Shown here piece by piece: positions 17,566 through 26,468 of a stretch of DNA of 64,000 bases. The position numbers and the translations under genes are program-made. Origin of the DNA: Streptomyces lomondensis. Its GTDB lineage: Bacteria; Actinomycetota; Actinomycetes; Streptomycetales; Streptomycetaceae. Within the stretch, counting starts at the first letter, position 1, and every line of letters begins with the position of its first letter. The stretch lies in assembly GCF_014651035.1 (NCBI RefSeq), contig NZ_BMWC01000007.1, forward strand, positions 248,001-312,000. The letters run 5' to 3'. A model generated the notes under the pieces. The model had not been told where the DNA came from and searched no databases. It saw only the letters and a list, made by a program, of their open reading frames with translations.

Positions 17566-18063
17566 TCAGGCGTCGAGCACCTGGCCGCTGCGGCGCACCA
17601 CGGGCGGCTCCACGGACCACGGGAAGTTGATCCACTCATCGGTCCGCTTCCACACGTACTCGCACTTCACCAGCGACTGGGACTTCTCGTAGATCACGGC
17701 GCTGCGCACCTCGGCGACGGTGTCCAGGCAGAAGTCGCGCACCAGCTTGAGCGTCTTGCCGGTGTCGGCGACGTCGTCGGTGATCAGCACCTTCTTCTCG
17801 GAGAAGTCGATCACGTTGGGCACGGGCGCGAGCATGACGGGCATCTCCAGGGTGGTCCCCACCCCCGTATAGAACTCCACATTCACCAGATGGATGTTCT
17901 TGCAGTCGAGGGCGTAGGCGAGCCCGCCGGCCACGAAGACACCGCCCCGGGCGATGCTCAGCACTATGTCGGGCTCGTACCCGTCGTCGGCGATGGCCTG
18001 CGCGAGCTCGCGCACGGCGACGCCGAACTGCTCGTAGGAAAGGTTCTCCCGCACCGCGCTCAT
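17566..18063 (-). CDS. PRTase-family phosphoribosyltransferase
   Basis: The 165-residue product has the type I phosphoribosyltransferase PRPP loop VLITDDVADTGKTL, the PDIVLSIARGGVFVAGGLAY strand-loop and a C-terminal WKRTDEWINFPW. It resembles the xanthine/hypoxanthine-type enzymes that are conserved next to dcd in Streptomyces. The substrate base is not certain. The start is ATG 18063; GTG 18078 would overlap the upstream dcd stop (GTGA) and is a plausible alternative. It forms a two-gene operon with dcd, consistent with nucleotide salvage. Confidence 0.85.
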   Translation of the reverse strand: MSAVRENLSYEQFGVAVRELAQAIADDGYEPDIVLSIARGGVFVAGGLAYALDCKNIHLVNVEFYTGVGTTLEMPVMLAPVPNVIDFSEKKVLITDDVADTGKTLKLVRDFCLDTVAEVRSAVIYEKSQSLVKCEYVWKRTDEWINFPWSVEPPVVRRSGQVLDA

Positions 18064-18074
18064 GCCGCTGTCGC

Positions 18075-18650
18075 TCACACCTGGGTCCGATGGAAGTTGA
18101 GGAAGGACCGGGAGGCGGTCGGCCCCCGCTGCCCCTGGTACCGGGACCCGTACCGCTCGCTCCCGTACGGGAAGTCGGAGGGCGAGCTGAGCCGGAACAT
18201 GCACAGCTGCCCGATCTTCATGCCCGGCCACAGCTTGATGGGCAGGGTGGCGAGGTTGGACAGCTCCAGCGTGACGTGCCCGCTGAACCCTGGGTCGATG
18301 AACCCGGCCGTCGAATGCGTCACCAGCCCCAGCCGCCCCAGAGAGCTCTTCCCCTCCAGCCGGGAGGCGAGATCGTCGGGCAGCGTGATGACCTCGTACG
18401 TGCTGGCGAGGACGAACTCGCCGGGATGCAGGATGAACGGCTCGTCCCCCTCCGGCTCCACGAGCCGGGTCAGATCGGCCTGCTCGATGGAGGGGTCGAT
18501 GTGGGGGTACCGGTGATTCTCGAACACCCGGAAGTAGCGGTCCAGCCGCACATCGATGCTCGACGGCTGCACCATCGCGTCGTCATACGGATCGATCCGC
18601 ACCCGCCCGGCGTCGATCTCGGCCCGGATGTCCTTGTCTGAGAGAAGCAC
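18075..18650 (-). CDS. dcd: dCTP deaminase
   Basis: The 191-residue length matches dCTP deaminase exactly. The trimeric dUTPase-fold motifs are present: MVQPSSIDVRLDRYFRVF, FVLASTYEVITLPDDLA, LEGKSSLGRLGL, THSTAGFIDPGFSGHVTLE (with the catalytic Glu) and PYGSERYGSRYQGQRGPT. The enzyme converts dCTP to dUTP on the way to dTMP, in the cytosol. The start is GTG 18650 (VLLSDKDIRAEID), the conserved N-terminus. It is located next to tRNA-Gly and the phosphoribosyltransferase, a core Streptomyces arrangement. Confidence 0.95.
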   Translation of the reverse strand: MLLSDKDIRAEIDAGRVRIDPYDDAMVQPSSIDVRLDRYFRVFENHRYPHIDPSIEQADLTRLVEPEGDEPFILHPGEFVLASTYEVITLPDDLASRLEGKSSLGRLGLVTHSTAGFIDPGFSGHVTLELSNLATLPIKLWPGMKIGQLCMFRLSSPSDFPYGSERYGSRYQGQRGPTASRSFLNFHRTQV

Positions 18651-18748
18651 GCCCCGAGGATACGCAAGGCGCGCGGAGCGCCCACAACCGGACGACTCCG
18701 CGCGCCTGCGCCGCTTGCTGCTGTCGCTCTGTCCGCTCGCTCTGTCCG

Positions 18749-18907
18749 CTACCGCTTCTGGTAGCTCACGGGCACCACGCTCCTCAGCCGCGCACAGCGC
18801 GGACACCGAAGAAGCCGGCCAGGGCCGAGCCGCTCGGCCTGCTGCATCGGGAACGAAGCGGTGGTGAACACGTGCCCATCCGCACAGCGGACGACGGTGC
18901 GCTCCAT
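18749..18907 (-). CDS. Small zinc-ribbon-like protein (52 aa)
   Basis: ATG 18907 begins MERTVVRCADGHVFTTASFP, followed by MQQAERLGPGRLLRCPRCAR. The protein has C-x3-H and C-x2-C pairs compatible with one bound zinc. Very short proteins with this pattern are widespread in Streptomyces and have no known function. The frame is open upstream as far as the tRNA gene, but the translation there is the familiar artefact of a transcribed tRNA and is not supported. Confidence 0.7.
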   Translation of the reverse strand: MERTVVRCADGHVFTTASFPMQQAERLGPGRLLRCPRCARLRSVVPVSYQKR

Positions 18908-19180
18908 CAAGTCCAAGAGTCCCTTCCCCAAGAGCCGCGTCTGGCTGCTGCTTGCCTGACGACAAAAGCCACAGTACGGGATCAAAGGGACGGCCCTCCA
19001 GGCGGCACTCCGGTCCCGCCCAGGCCCTCCTCGACGCCCCCACCGTACGCCCCAACTCCGTTCCCCCGCAGCCGCATCCCATCCCTGAAAAGCCCTCAGG
19101 CCCCGCGGCGCGAACACCGGGGGCCTGGCATGAGGTAGAGTGGGCGAGCATTCGGACACCGACTCCGGTCGGCGTCTTAC

Positions 19181-19254
19181 GCGGGTGTAGTTTAATGGTA
19201 GAACATCAGCTTCCCAAGCTGAGAGCGCGAGTTCGATTCTCGTCACCCGCTCCA
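19181..19254 (+). tRNA. tRNA-Gly (CCC anticodon)
   Basis: The acceptor arm is GCGGGTG/CACCCGC, closed by T and a genomically encoded CCA. The D-arm contains TAGTTTAATGGTAGAA. The anticodon stem TCAGC/GCTGA frames the seven-base loop TTCCCAA with CCC at positions 34-36. The T-arm has GTTCGATTC. It reads glycine GGG codons. Its 3' half (19209-19255) is the target of the integrative elements to its right and is duplicated twice downstream. A short hairpin (AACCCTAGG/CCTGGGGTT) at 19261 may act as its terminator. Confidence 0.95.
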
Positions 19255-19255
19255 T
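19209..19255 (+). other. att copy 1 (3' end of tRNA-Gly), left boundary of the island
   Basis: Forty-seven bases from GCTTCCCAAG to GCTCCAT are identical to 32352-32398 and 44 of 46 match 36666-36711. Integration of tyrosine-recombinase elements at a tRNA 3' end regenerates the tRNA and leaves such a duplication at the far end. This copy is inside the intact tRNA and marks the left end (attL) of the island. Confidence 0.85.
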
Positions 19256-19316
19256 AATGAAACCCTAGGTCAGTGGCCTGGGGTTTGCCTGTTGTCTAGT
19301 CCAATTCGAGGGTGCC

Positions 19317-19463
19317 GTGCCCTCCGTGTGCTTCAAGCTCGTCGAGTCCGCCCAGCAGCGGTGGCGGGCCGTGAACGCACCCCACCTCGTCGCCCTCGTC
19401 CGCGCCGGAGCCCGCTTCGAATGCGGCCAGCTCGTCGAACGCCCTGAGGCGGTCGCTGCATGA
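19317..19463 (+). pseudogene. IS256-family transposase, C-terminal remnant
   Basis: A 48-codon frame encodes VCFKLVESAQQRWRAVNAPH and LVALVRAGARFECGQLVERP before a TGA at 19461-19463. This closely resembles the C-terminal end of mutator/IS256-type transposases (ESAQxRWRAVNAPHLVALVRAGA). The DDE core and both IS ends are gone. It lies immediately after att copy 1, suggesting that an IS replaced the usual left-end integrase. The VOC gene begins inside its stop codon (ATGA). Confidence 0.7.
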
Positions 19464-19879
19464 GCCGACCGTCGCACGGCATGCTGCATCATGTCGAACT
19501 GTGGGTGCCGGACATCCATCGCGCGCTCGCCTCACTCGGCTGGCTGCTGGAGGCGCTGGGCTATGCCCTCTTCCAGAGCTGGGAAGGCGGACGCAGCTGG
19601 CGCCTCGGACCGACCTACCTGGTCATCGAGCAGTCGCCGGCCCTCACCGCCGAAGACCACGACCGCTGCCGCCCAGGGCTGAACCACCTGGCCTTCCACG
19701 TTGAAGACGCCACCACGGTCGACAGGCTGGTGGCCAACGCCGCCCAACACGGCTGGCACCTGATGTTTCCCGAACAGCATCCCTACGCCGGCGGCAGACA
19801 GCATTACGCCGCCTACCTGGAGAACGACGACGGCTTCGAAGTCGAACTCGTCGCGATCAACTCACCCGAACGAAAGTGA
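19460..19879 (+). CDS. VOC-superfamily (glyoxalase/bleomycin-resistance-like) protein
   Basis: The 139-residue protein has the paired beta-alpha-beta-beta-beta pattern of the VOC fold. LHHVELWVPD supplies the first His, GLNHLAFHVEDATTVDRLV the second and LENDDGFEVELVAI the Glu, all at expected metal-ligand places. Members include glyoxalase I, dioxygenases and antibiotic-sequestering proteins, and the substrate cannot be told here. It lies inside the island, next to transposase debris. Confidence 0.85.
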   Translation: MSRPSHGMLHHVELWVPDIHRALASLGWLLEALGYALFQSWEGGRSWRLGPTYLVIEQSPALTAEDHDRCRPGLNHLAFHVEDATTVDRLVANAAQHGWHLMFPEQHPYAGGRQHYAAYLENDDGFEVELVAINSPERK

Positions 19880-20413
19880 GATCAACCGATCCACAGATCT
19901 TGACGATTACTCCAGCCCGGGGCCGAAACGCTGAAGGGATCTCATCACTTACGTGCGCTTTCCAGTTATTGGGGGTGTGGGTTCCGAAAGGCATGGCGTG
20001 AAGCGTGACCGGAAGCAGCGAAACTCAACCGCTACGGTTTCCGGGCCCTCGAATAGGGCCTTCTTGTGAAGGTATGGGGGAGCCCTGCCTCGGCGAGCTG
20101 TGAACTCGCCGTCCTCGCCTCGGAGATGCGGGCTTCAAGCTAGCAAGGGTGACACCGGCTTGGGTGCGGGCAGCCGATAAAGGAACGGTTACAGCGGCAC
20201 GTTTAATCACCAGAAAGGTTCGTCCGCCTGGGAATTGGTAATCGGACCCGCTGGTAGCCATTCGCTGAGTGATCGCCTGGGTGGCGAATTCTCTGGTCCC
20301 TCATTTCGCGGAGTTGGGCAGCCCACGGCAGATCGGCTCGGCCCAGCCGGCCGCGAAGAAAGCCGAGAGCTGGATGACCGGGAAAACCCGCACGTTGGGT
20401 TTAGCGTGCGTCC

Positions 20414-20650
20414 ATGCAGCCGATTACGACGTCGTGGGCCGGTGCGACGGCAGGCGCCTGGCGGGTCCAGGAGGTCCTCACCCAGCGCGGACAGCACCGC
20501 AGCGCCGGGGCCATCGACCTCGTAGTGGCCGCCACGGCCGAGTTGCAGGGACTGACGCTGCTCCACCACGACCGGGACTTCGAGTACATCGCCGCAGTCA
20601 CCGGCCAGGCGCTCCAGTGGTACGGCCCTGAAACCGGCGAATGCACCAGG
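20414..20650 (+). pseudogene. VapC-like PIN-domain toxin fragment
   Basis: The frame contains the C-terminal half of a VapC/PIN ribonuclease: WRVQEVLTQRGQHRSAGAID, LVVAATAELQGLTLLHHDRD and FEYIAAVTGQALQWYGPETG. In PIN domains this half carries the later acidic residues (here Asp in GAIDLVVAA and in HHDRDF). The N-terminal strand with the first catalytic Asp and the vapB antitoxin are missing. No plausible start precedes the fragment, and the downstream frame degenerates. The gene is decayed. Confidence 0.65.
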
Positions 20651-20699
20651 GGCGAGGGCCGGCGGTTCCGAGCAAGCCGCGACCATCGGCTTCGGCGCG

Positions 20700-20790
20700 T
20701 CAAGCGGGCTTCGCCAAGCCCCGGACGTCGCCGCCGAGGGTGGCCGCTGCCATGTTCAGCGCGGCCACGACCAGATCCGCGTCGTGGTGG
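20700..20790 (-). pseudogene. IS3-family OrfB transposase remnant
   Basis: On the reverse strand DADLVVAALNMAAATLGGDV RG matches the stretch of IS3 OrfB integrase cores that precedes the HSDRGSQY motif (ADLVxxALxMAxxxRGGDVxG). It stops before that motif. Only about 27 residues are recognisable and the flanking frames are scrambled. The surrounding interval 19880-21019 is otherwise without supportable genes: apart from this fragment and the VapC fragment, I see only decayed sequence. Confidence 0.55.
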
Positions 20791-21019
20791 CACCCATCCC
20801 GTGACCGAGCAGGCGCCACGATTGCGTAAAAATGTGCCGGTCCGTCAAATCTGCACACTCCGTGCACTGCTCGGGCCTCAGTAACCCCAACTTCCGCAGT
20901 ATTCCTACAACGTTGATACTGTCCACGACTTGTGGCGAACGTCGATCCACGGACCCGCCCTCCATCACGACGTGAAATCCGACACGTCACCGCATAACTC
21001 GTAGAAGGACAAGTCCCGC

Positions 21020-24000
21020 ATGCAGACAGCTTTATGGAGCAGACGCCGCGTCCTCGGCGCGCTCGCGGCCGCCACTGCCGTCGCCTCCACCCCCTCGGTC
21101 CTGCGGCCGACCACCGCCGCGGCCGCCGAGACAGCAGGCGCCGCCCCGGTGCCGCTGCCGGACACCGAGCGCGCCAAGGCCGTCCGCGCGTGGCTGACCG
21201 GCGGCAAGGGGGTCAAGGCCGCCGCCGCCACGGCCCTCTACGGGACCGACACCGAGATCCGGAGCTTCCTCGCCGAGACGCTGCCGAAGCAGACCGTGCA
21301 GGACAACCGGGTCGCGATCGTCCGCAGCCTGGACCGCGCGGGCAAGGGCCTGCGCCGAGCGGCCGTCGCCGCCCTGGACAACGGCGACGAAGCGATAGCC
21401 GGCTTCCTGTCGGAGGGCTTCGCCCCCGCCATTCTGGAGGACCTCCAGGTCGCCACCAGCATCGTCGCGTCCACCGGCGGCAAGGCCGTGACGCGCAAGG
21501 CCAACGCCGCCCTCGACGCCGGCACCGAGCAGGCCCTCATCGCCTTCCTCGCCGACGAGCAGTACGACGCGCGGCTGGAGGACACCCGGGTCCAGGTCAG
21601 CACCATGCTGATGACCGGCGGCCCGGAGGTGCGGAAGTACGCGGACCGCGCTCTCAGCGGCGCTGCGAACGACGTCGAGTGGTTCATGGAGACCGGCCAG
21701 CACATCGCGCGCGCCCGCGACCAGGAGTCGGCGACCATCGAGGAGCTGGTGGCCGTCGTCGAGCGCGAGGGCAAGCGCGCCGAGCGCGAGACGAACGTGG
21801 CCGTCGAGGCCGGGGCCCGCGCCGAGACCGCCGCCACCAAGGCCAAGGAGGCCGCCGAGAAGGCCGCCGCCGAGGCCGCCGCCGCCCAGAGCGACGTGCG
21901 GAAGTCAGGGGCCGCGGCCCGCAAGGCCGCGAGTGCGGCGAAGGGCGCGGCCGACGCCGCCCGCAACGCCGTCAACGCCTCCAACGCCGCCGTGCAGGCC
22001 TCCCGCCGCGCCTCCTGGGCCGCCGCAGGCGCCGCCCAGGCCGCCGCGAAGGCCGGTAACGCTGCCGCCCGCGCCTACAACGCCGCTATCGCCGCGTCCA
22101 AGGACGCCGGCCAGGCCAAGGGCGCCAAGGACGCCGCGGTGGCCGCCCGCAACGCCGCCGCCAAGGCCCGCAGCGCCGCCGCCGCTGCCGCCAAGGCGGC
22201 CCTCGCCGGCGACGCGGCCTCGGCCGCCGGCCTGGCCGCCGCCTCCGCCGCCCGCAACTCGGCCGCCGCCGCGACCGCCGCGGCCCAGGCCGCCGTCTCC
22301 GCCGGTGCCGCCCAGGCGGAGGCCAACGAGGCCAAGCGCCAGGCCGCCATCGCCACCAGCGCCGCCAACCGCGCTACCAACGCCGCCTCCGCCGCCCAGT
22401 CCCTGGCGACCGCCGCCGCCAGGGCGGCCCGCGCCGCCCGCGACGCCGCCAACTCCGCCGCCGACCACGCCGACAAAGCCGCGGACGCCGCTGAGGAGGC
22501 CGTGAAGTTCGCAGGTCAGGCCATCGACTACGCCAACAAGTCGACCGCCCACGCCGCGGAGGCCGTGAAGGCCGCCAACATCGCCACCCAGGCCGTCAGC
22601 GACGCCATCCAGGTGGAGAAGAACGCCCGCGCCGCCGAGGCGCAGACCCTGAAGCAGGACAAGCAGCAGGCCCTTGAGGAGGCCCAGCAGCTCGCCGCCA
22701 TCGAGCAGGCCGAGCTCTCCGACGTCCGCGAGAAGCGGCTGATGGAGGAGCGCACCACCCAAGCGACCAAGGACCTCATCTCCAAGGCGGAAAAGGCCCT
22801 GTACTCCGGAGACATGTCGGTCGCCGCGACCCTGGGCAGGCAGGCCGCGGTCGCCTTGATCGACGCCCGCGGGGCCAACACCCGGCAGGCCGCCCAGCAC
22901 GCGCTGGCCGGCTCCGACGACGACGTCTACGCCTGGATCGACCTCGACCGGGCCCTCGCCCAGACGCAGGACGACCGCGAGACCACCCTCCACGTGGCGA
23001 CGGTCGGCGGCCCGAAGGTCGCCGCGGCCGCTGCGGCCGCGCTGGAGAGCACCGACTCCAAGGCCGTCGGCGACTTCCTCACCGGCGGCATGAAGCGTGC
23101 CTCGGACGACGACCTGCGCGTCGCCATCAGCAAGATCCTCGGCGACAATGCCGGCAAGGCCGTCAAGGAGGCCGGTAACAAGGCGCTCGACGAGAACACC
23201 ACCGAGTCCCTCAACTACTTCTTCGACCATGCATACCCGCTGGCCGTCAAGGAGGACGACCGGGTCCGGGCCGTCCAGTTGATCAACACCGGGGGCGCCT
23301 TCACCAAGGCCTACGCGGAGGTCGCGCTCGAAGGACCGGCGTGGATGCTGCGCAACTTCATCACCGTGATCCAGTACCGCACGGCTCAGCTCGACTTCGA
23401 CGCCGCCACCCACGTCGCCGCCGTCCGCGGGGCCATCGCCGCCGCCGCCAAGATCGCGGAGAAGGCTCAGGAGGACGCGGCCCTCGCCTCGAAGGCCGCC
23501 GCCGACGCCCGCAAGGCTGGTGCCGAGGCCCAGAAGTGGGCGCAGAAGGCCCTCGACTCCGCCGCCAAGGCCAAGGACTACGCCCAGCAGGCGCGGGACA
23601 ACGCCGACGCCGCCGACAAGTCGGCCGCCGACGCCCGGGCCTCCGCCACCAAGGCGAAGAACGCTGCCGCCACCGCCCGCGGCGCCGCCCGCTCCGCCAA
23701 CTACTCGGCCAACAAGGCCGTCGACTCGGCGCGCGCGGCCCTCGCCTCTTCCGCCGAGGCGCAGCGCTCCGCCGCCGCGGCCCGCACGGCCGAGCTCGCC
23801 GCCTCCGCCGACGCGAAGGCCGCCGCCACCGCATACGCCCAGGCCAAGCGGATCGCCGCCGACAAGAAGCGGGCCGAGGAGATCGCGAAGGCCAAGGCGG
23901 CCGCGCTCAAGGCCCAAAAGGAGCGCGAGGCCAAGCGGGACCCGGCCAACAACGACAAGAACAACCAGGTCAACCCGAACGGCACCGCGGACGGCGACGC

Positions 24001-24403
24001 CGACGAGTGGTGGAACGACGCCCAGTTCTACGCGGACGCCGCCAACGTGGTCAGCATCGGCGCCGGGTTCCTGGCGGCCGGCTGCGCCCTCGCAGCCTTC
24101 GTCTTCCCGCCGGCCCTCGCCGCGGCCGGCTTCTTCGCCGGCGTGTCCGCGGGCGCGGGCGCCCTCGGCAGCCTCTTCACAGGCATCGAGCACGGCTTCA
24201 CCAGCGGCGCCTTCTGGGAATCCGCCGTCGGCACCGGCCTGAGCCTGGTTTCCTTCGGCGCCTACAAGTGGGTCGGCGCGGCCGACAAGGCGCTCGGCGG
24301 CGGCCTCGTCAAGCCCGTCGTCAGCAAGATCACAGACACCGGCGAGGACCTGGTCTCCGGCATCACGAAGGGCCTCAGCGACATCTGGGGCCTGGCGGCC
24401 TGA
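21020..24403 (+). CDS. Very large secreted ALF-repeat, alanine-rich coiled-coil protein
   Basis: The 1127-residue protein starts with a Tat-like leader (SRRRVLGALAAATAVAS). ALF-type short helical repeats occur at about 50-230 and again at 600-790 (VRAWLTGGKGVKAAAATALY-like units). Between and after them lie long Ala/Lys/Glu heptad regions (about 245-560 and 800-960) with AAEKAAAEAAAAQS and similar runs. The C-terminus after a PNGTADGDADEWW linker has hydrophobic segments (AGFLAAGCALAAFVFPPALA, AGFFAGVSAGAGALGSLFTG). ALF repeats are found in Streptomyces polymorphic-toxin-like exoproteins. No catalytic domain is evident. Codon 5 (21032-21034) is TTA, so expression may need bldA. It is followed after 82 bases by a nuclease-like gene. 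Confidence 0.8.
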   Translation: MQTALWSRRRVLGALAAATAVASTPSVLRPTTAAAAETAGAAPVPLPDTERAKAVRAWLTGGKGVKAAAATALYGTDTEIRSFLAETLPKQTVQDNRVAIVRSLDRAGKGLRRAAVAALDNGDEAIAGFLSEGFAPAILEDLQVATSIVASTGGKAVTRKANAALDAGTEQALIAFLADEQYDARLEDTRVQVSTMLMTGGPEVRKYADRALSGAANDVEWFMETGQHIARARDQESATIEELVAVVEREGKRAERETNVAVEAGARAETAATKAKEAAEKAAAEAAAAQSDVRKSGAAARKAASAAKGAADAARNAVNASNAAVQASRRASWAAAGAAQAAAKAGNAAARAYNAAIAASKDAGQAKGAKDAAVAARNAAAKARSAAAAAAKAALAGDAASAAGLAAASAARNSAAAATAAAQAAVSAGAAQAEANEAKRQAAIATSAANRATNAASAAQSLATAAARAARAARDAANSAADHADKAADAAEEAVKFAGQAIDYANKSTAHAAEAVKAANIATQAVSDAIQVEKNARAAEAQTLKQDKQQALEEAQQLAAIEQAELSDVREKRLMEERTTQATKDLISKAEKALYSGDMSVAATLGRQAAVALIDARGANTRQAAQHALAGSDDDVYAWIDLDRALAQTQDDRETTLHVATVGGPKVAAAAAAALESTDSKAVGDFLTGGMKRASDDDLRVAISKILGDNAGKAVKEAGNKALDENTTESLNYFFDHAYPLAVKEDDRVRAVQLINTGGAFTKAYAEVALEGPAWMLRNFITVIQYRTAQLDFDAATHVAAVRGAIAAAAKIAEKAQEDAALASKAAADARKAGAEAQKWAQKALDSAAKAKDYAQQARDNADAADKSAADARASATKAKNAAATARGAARSANYSANKAVDSARAALASSAEAQRSAAAARTAELAASADAKAAATAYAQAKRIAADKKRAEEIAKAKAAALKAQKEREAKRDPANNDKNNQVNPNGTADGDADEWWNDAQFYADAANVVSIGAGFLAAGCALAAFVFPPALAAAGFFAGVSAGAGALGSLFTGIEHGFTSGAFWESAVGTGLSLVSFGAYKWVGAADKALGGGLVKPVVSKITDTGEDLVSGITKGLSDIWGLAA

Positions 24404-24485
24404 TCCCGCCCGTTCTCTCCCCCGGGGGCGACGCAATCAGGCGGCGCCCCCTGCCCCCCTCCCCTTACGGAAAGTTCCTGCCTCC

Positions 24486-26429
24486 ATGCATGGAATACGC
24501 GGCGGGCGCGTCACAAGGAGACGCGCCCGCTCGACGGTCCTGGCCGTCCTCACCGCCCTGACCCTCGTCATCCCGACAGCCGCGACGAGCCAGGCGGCCG
24601 AGCCGCCCGCGACGGCGAAGGCCTCACCCACCACCAAGTCCGCAGCGCCCAGCGCGGAGGCCACCGAGAGAAGCAAGTTCGCGGCCGGCTCCGGTGAGGA
24701 CTGCACCGCCACCGCGCCGGGCTCCAAGGAGCGCCGCGCGGGTGCCGTCGAGTCTTGTGTGACGGTCACCCCCGCCCCCGCGAGGACGAAGACCCGCACC
24801 GGCTTCGCCGCCACCGCCACCGCCGCGGCCGCCGCCGGCAGCTGCGATATCACCAACCCCGGCAACTACAGCTACGAGCGCTTCTCGTACTGCGTGACCG
24901 GCATCAACGTCACCTACATCCTCCGCGACAGCAGGGGCCTGGAGATCGGACGCGGCACCCTGGCGGTCTCGACCGGAGCCGACCTCTCCGCGACCGCCAC
25001 GACCTGGAGCGAGCAGGTCACCGCCACCATGACGAGCGCCTCCGGCGATGTCACCGCCCTGAACGCCAAGTTCCGCGCGTCCTGCGACGCCGGCTGCACG
25101 GCCACCAAGACCGCCCCCTGGTACGGCGGCGCCATCACCCTCGGCCAGACCCTGACCGGAACCGTCACCTACTCCTCGCCCCGGACGACGGGCTCCGCCG
25201 CCTCCTTCTACACGTCCTACGCGATGTACGTGACGTCCCCGGGCGCGACGGTGACCGACCCGAACGCGTCGTGGAAGAACGCGCGTCAGATCAGGTGCGA
25301 CGACGCGGTCGGCGGCACTTCGGTGGCGGGCTGTGCCGTCCCCTCCGTCATGGCCGTCGTGCCGATGAAGGCGACGAGCGCGGACGCGGGCGGCGCCGTG
25401 GCCGCCTACGGCTGGGCCCAGAAGAACCTCAACGGCGCCTGGGGGAAGAAGGGCAACCCCCTGACCCGGTCGACGAGCGGCGTGTCCGGCCGCACCGCCG
25501 CCACCTGCGGGGGCTTCATCGCCCAGCCGGAGCTCGTCGACGCCGACTCCTGCGGTGACTTCCCCTTCGGTGAGGCGAAGGAGGGCGGTGTCGCCGGCGA
25601 CCGGTGCGTCGAGGTGATTCCCAACCTCGGCAACGGCGAATGGGACACGTACGTCTTCAACGACAGCACTGACATGGACCCCGCCGCTCCCTGCGTGCAG
25701 GCCCATGTCACGCCCGCCGAAAAGCAGTTCGCCGACGCGCAGCTCGCCGACGGCTTCAAGGACCAGCGGGTGATCGACGCCGACCAGTTCGAGCTGACGA
25801 TCTCGACGCCGGACACCGGCCCGCAGGCCTCCTGCCTGAACGACCCCCCACCGGCCGGCTCGCTTCCCAACGGGGACGGCTGGTTCAAGAACACCACCGA
25901 GCCGGTTCGCCTCATCAATCAGACCGCACCGGCGGACGGGCCCGGACTGCGGCCTACCCAGGCGCAGGCCTGCCTGGGGAAGGCGATCAAACAGGGGACC
26001 GGAACTCAGAAGGCGATCACCGGCTGGAAGGACGCGGAGGCGTTCAAGACGGCGAGCGGATTCACTGACTCGCTGGCCCGGTGTCATCTCATCGCGAGGG
26101 TCCTCGGCGGGAAGGGGACGTCTGCGGTCACCAAGTTCAACCTCGTCCCGTGCTGGCAGGTGGGGATGAACACGGGCACGCCCAGCATGCGGACGTACGA
26201 GAGCAAGGCGGAGAATCTGATCAAGGGCACCACGCCCGGTCTCGGAGCGAACGACGCGGTCTTCTATCAGGTGACACCCGTCTACAAGGACGCGAACAGC
26301 ACCATCCCGGTGGGGGTCACGATGAACGCTACGATCGAACGGGCGAACGGAACGACCGAAGAGCTCTTCCCCAACGTCTACATTCCGAACACCAGGGCGA
26401 ACACCCTGCAGTTCAACCTCGGCAACTGA
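24486..26429 (+). CDS. Secreted polymorphic-toxin-like protein with DNA/RNA non-specific endonuclease domain
   Basis: The 647-residue product has a signal peptide (STVLAVLTALTLVIPTAATS) and a Cys-containing beta-rich region (120-290). Residues 354-369 (DSCGDFPFGEAKEGG) recall the NucA/NucB sporulation-DNase signature, with the conserved Asp-Glu pair changed. The C-terminal 130 residues match the Endonuclease_NS_2 type: ARCHLIARVLGG with candidate catalytic His534, then KFNLVPCWQVGMN with Asn552 and a MRTYESKAENLI helix. It probably cuts nucleic acids outside the producer or in a competitor. ATG 24486 is used; GTG 24510 is an alternative. The gene lies between the ALF protein and a possible partner gene. 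Confidence 0.75.
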   Translation: MHGIRGGRVTRRRARSTVLAVLTALTLVIPTAATSQAAEPPATAKASPTTKSAAPSAEATERSKFAAGSGEDCTATAPGSKERRAGAVESCVTVTPAPARTKTRTGFAATATAAAAAGSCDITNPGNYSYERFSYCVTGINVTYILRDSRGLEIGRGTLAVSTGADLSATATTWSEQVTATMTSASGDVTALNAKFRASCDAGCTATKTAPWYGGAITLGQTLTGTVTYSSPRTTGSAASFYTSYAMYVTSPGATVTDPNASWKNARQIRCDDAVGGTSVAGCAVPSVMAVVPMKATSADAGGAVAAYGWAQKNLNGAWGKKGNPLTRSTSGVSGRTAATCGGFIAQPELVDADSCGDFPFGEAKEGGVAGDRCVEVIPNLGNGEWDTYVFNDSTDMDPAAPCVQAHVTPAEKQFADAQLADGFKDQRVIDADQFELTISTPDTGPQASCLNDPPPAGSLPNGDGWFKNTTEPVRLINQTAPADGPGLRPTQAQACLGKAIKQGTGTQKAITGWKDAEAFKTASGFTDSLARCHLIARVLGGKGTSAVTKFNLVPCWQVGMNTGTPSMRTYESKAENLIKGTTPGLGANDAVFYQVTPVYKDANSTIPVGVTMNATIERANGTTEELFPNVYIPNTRANTLQFNLGN

Positions 26430-26468
26430 TCGACCGTTCTCCAGCAGTGCGCGCCAACGGGAGCCCGA

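Noticed and set aside
18908..19255. Upstream extension of the small zinc-ribbon gene into the tRNA (reading ERVTRIELALSAWEADVLPLN)
   Set aside because: This translation is a known artefact of reading across a tRNA gene. The ribosome-accessible start is ATG 18907.
21905..24436. 843-codon reverse frame over the ALF protein
   Set aside because: Antisense of an alanine-rich coding sequence; Gly/Val/Leu-rich filler with no domain.
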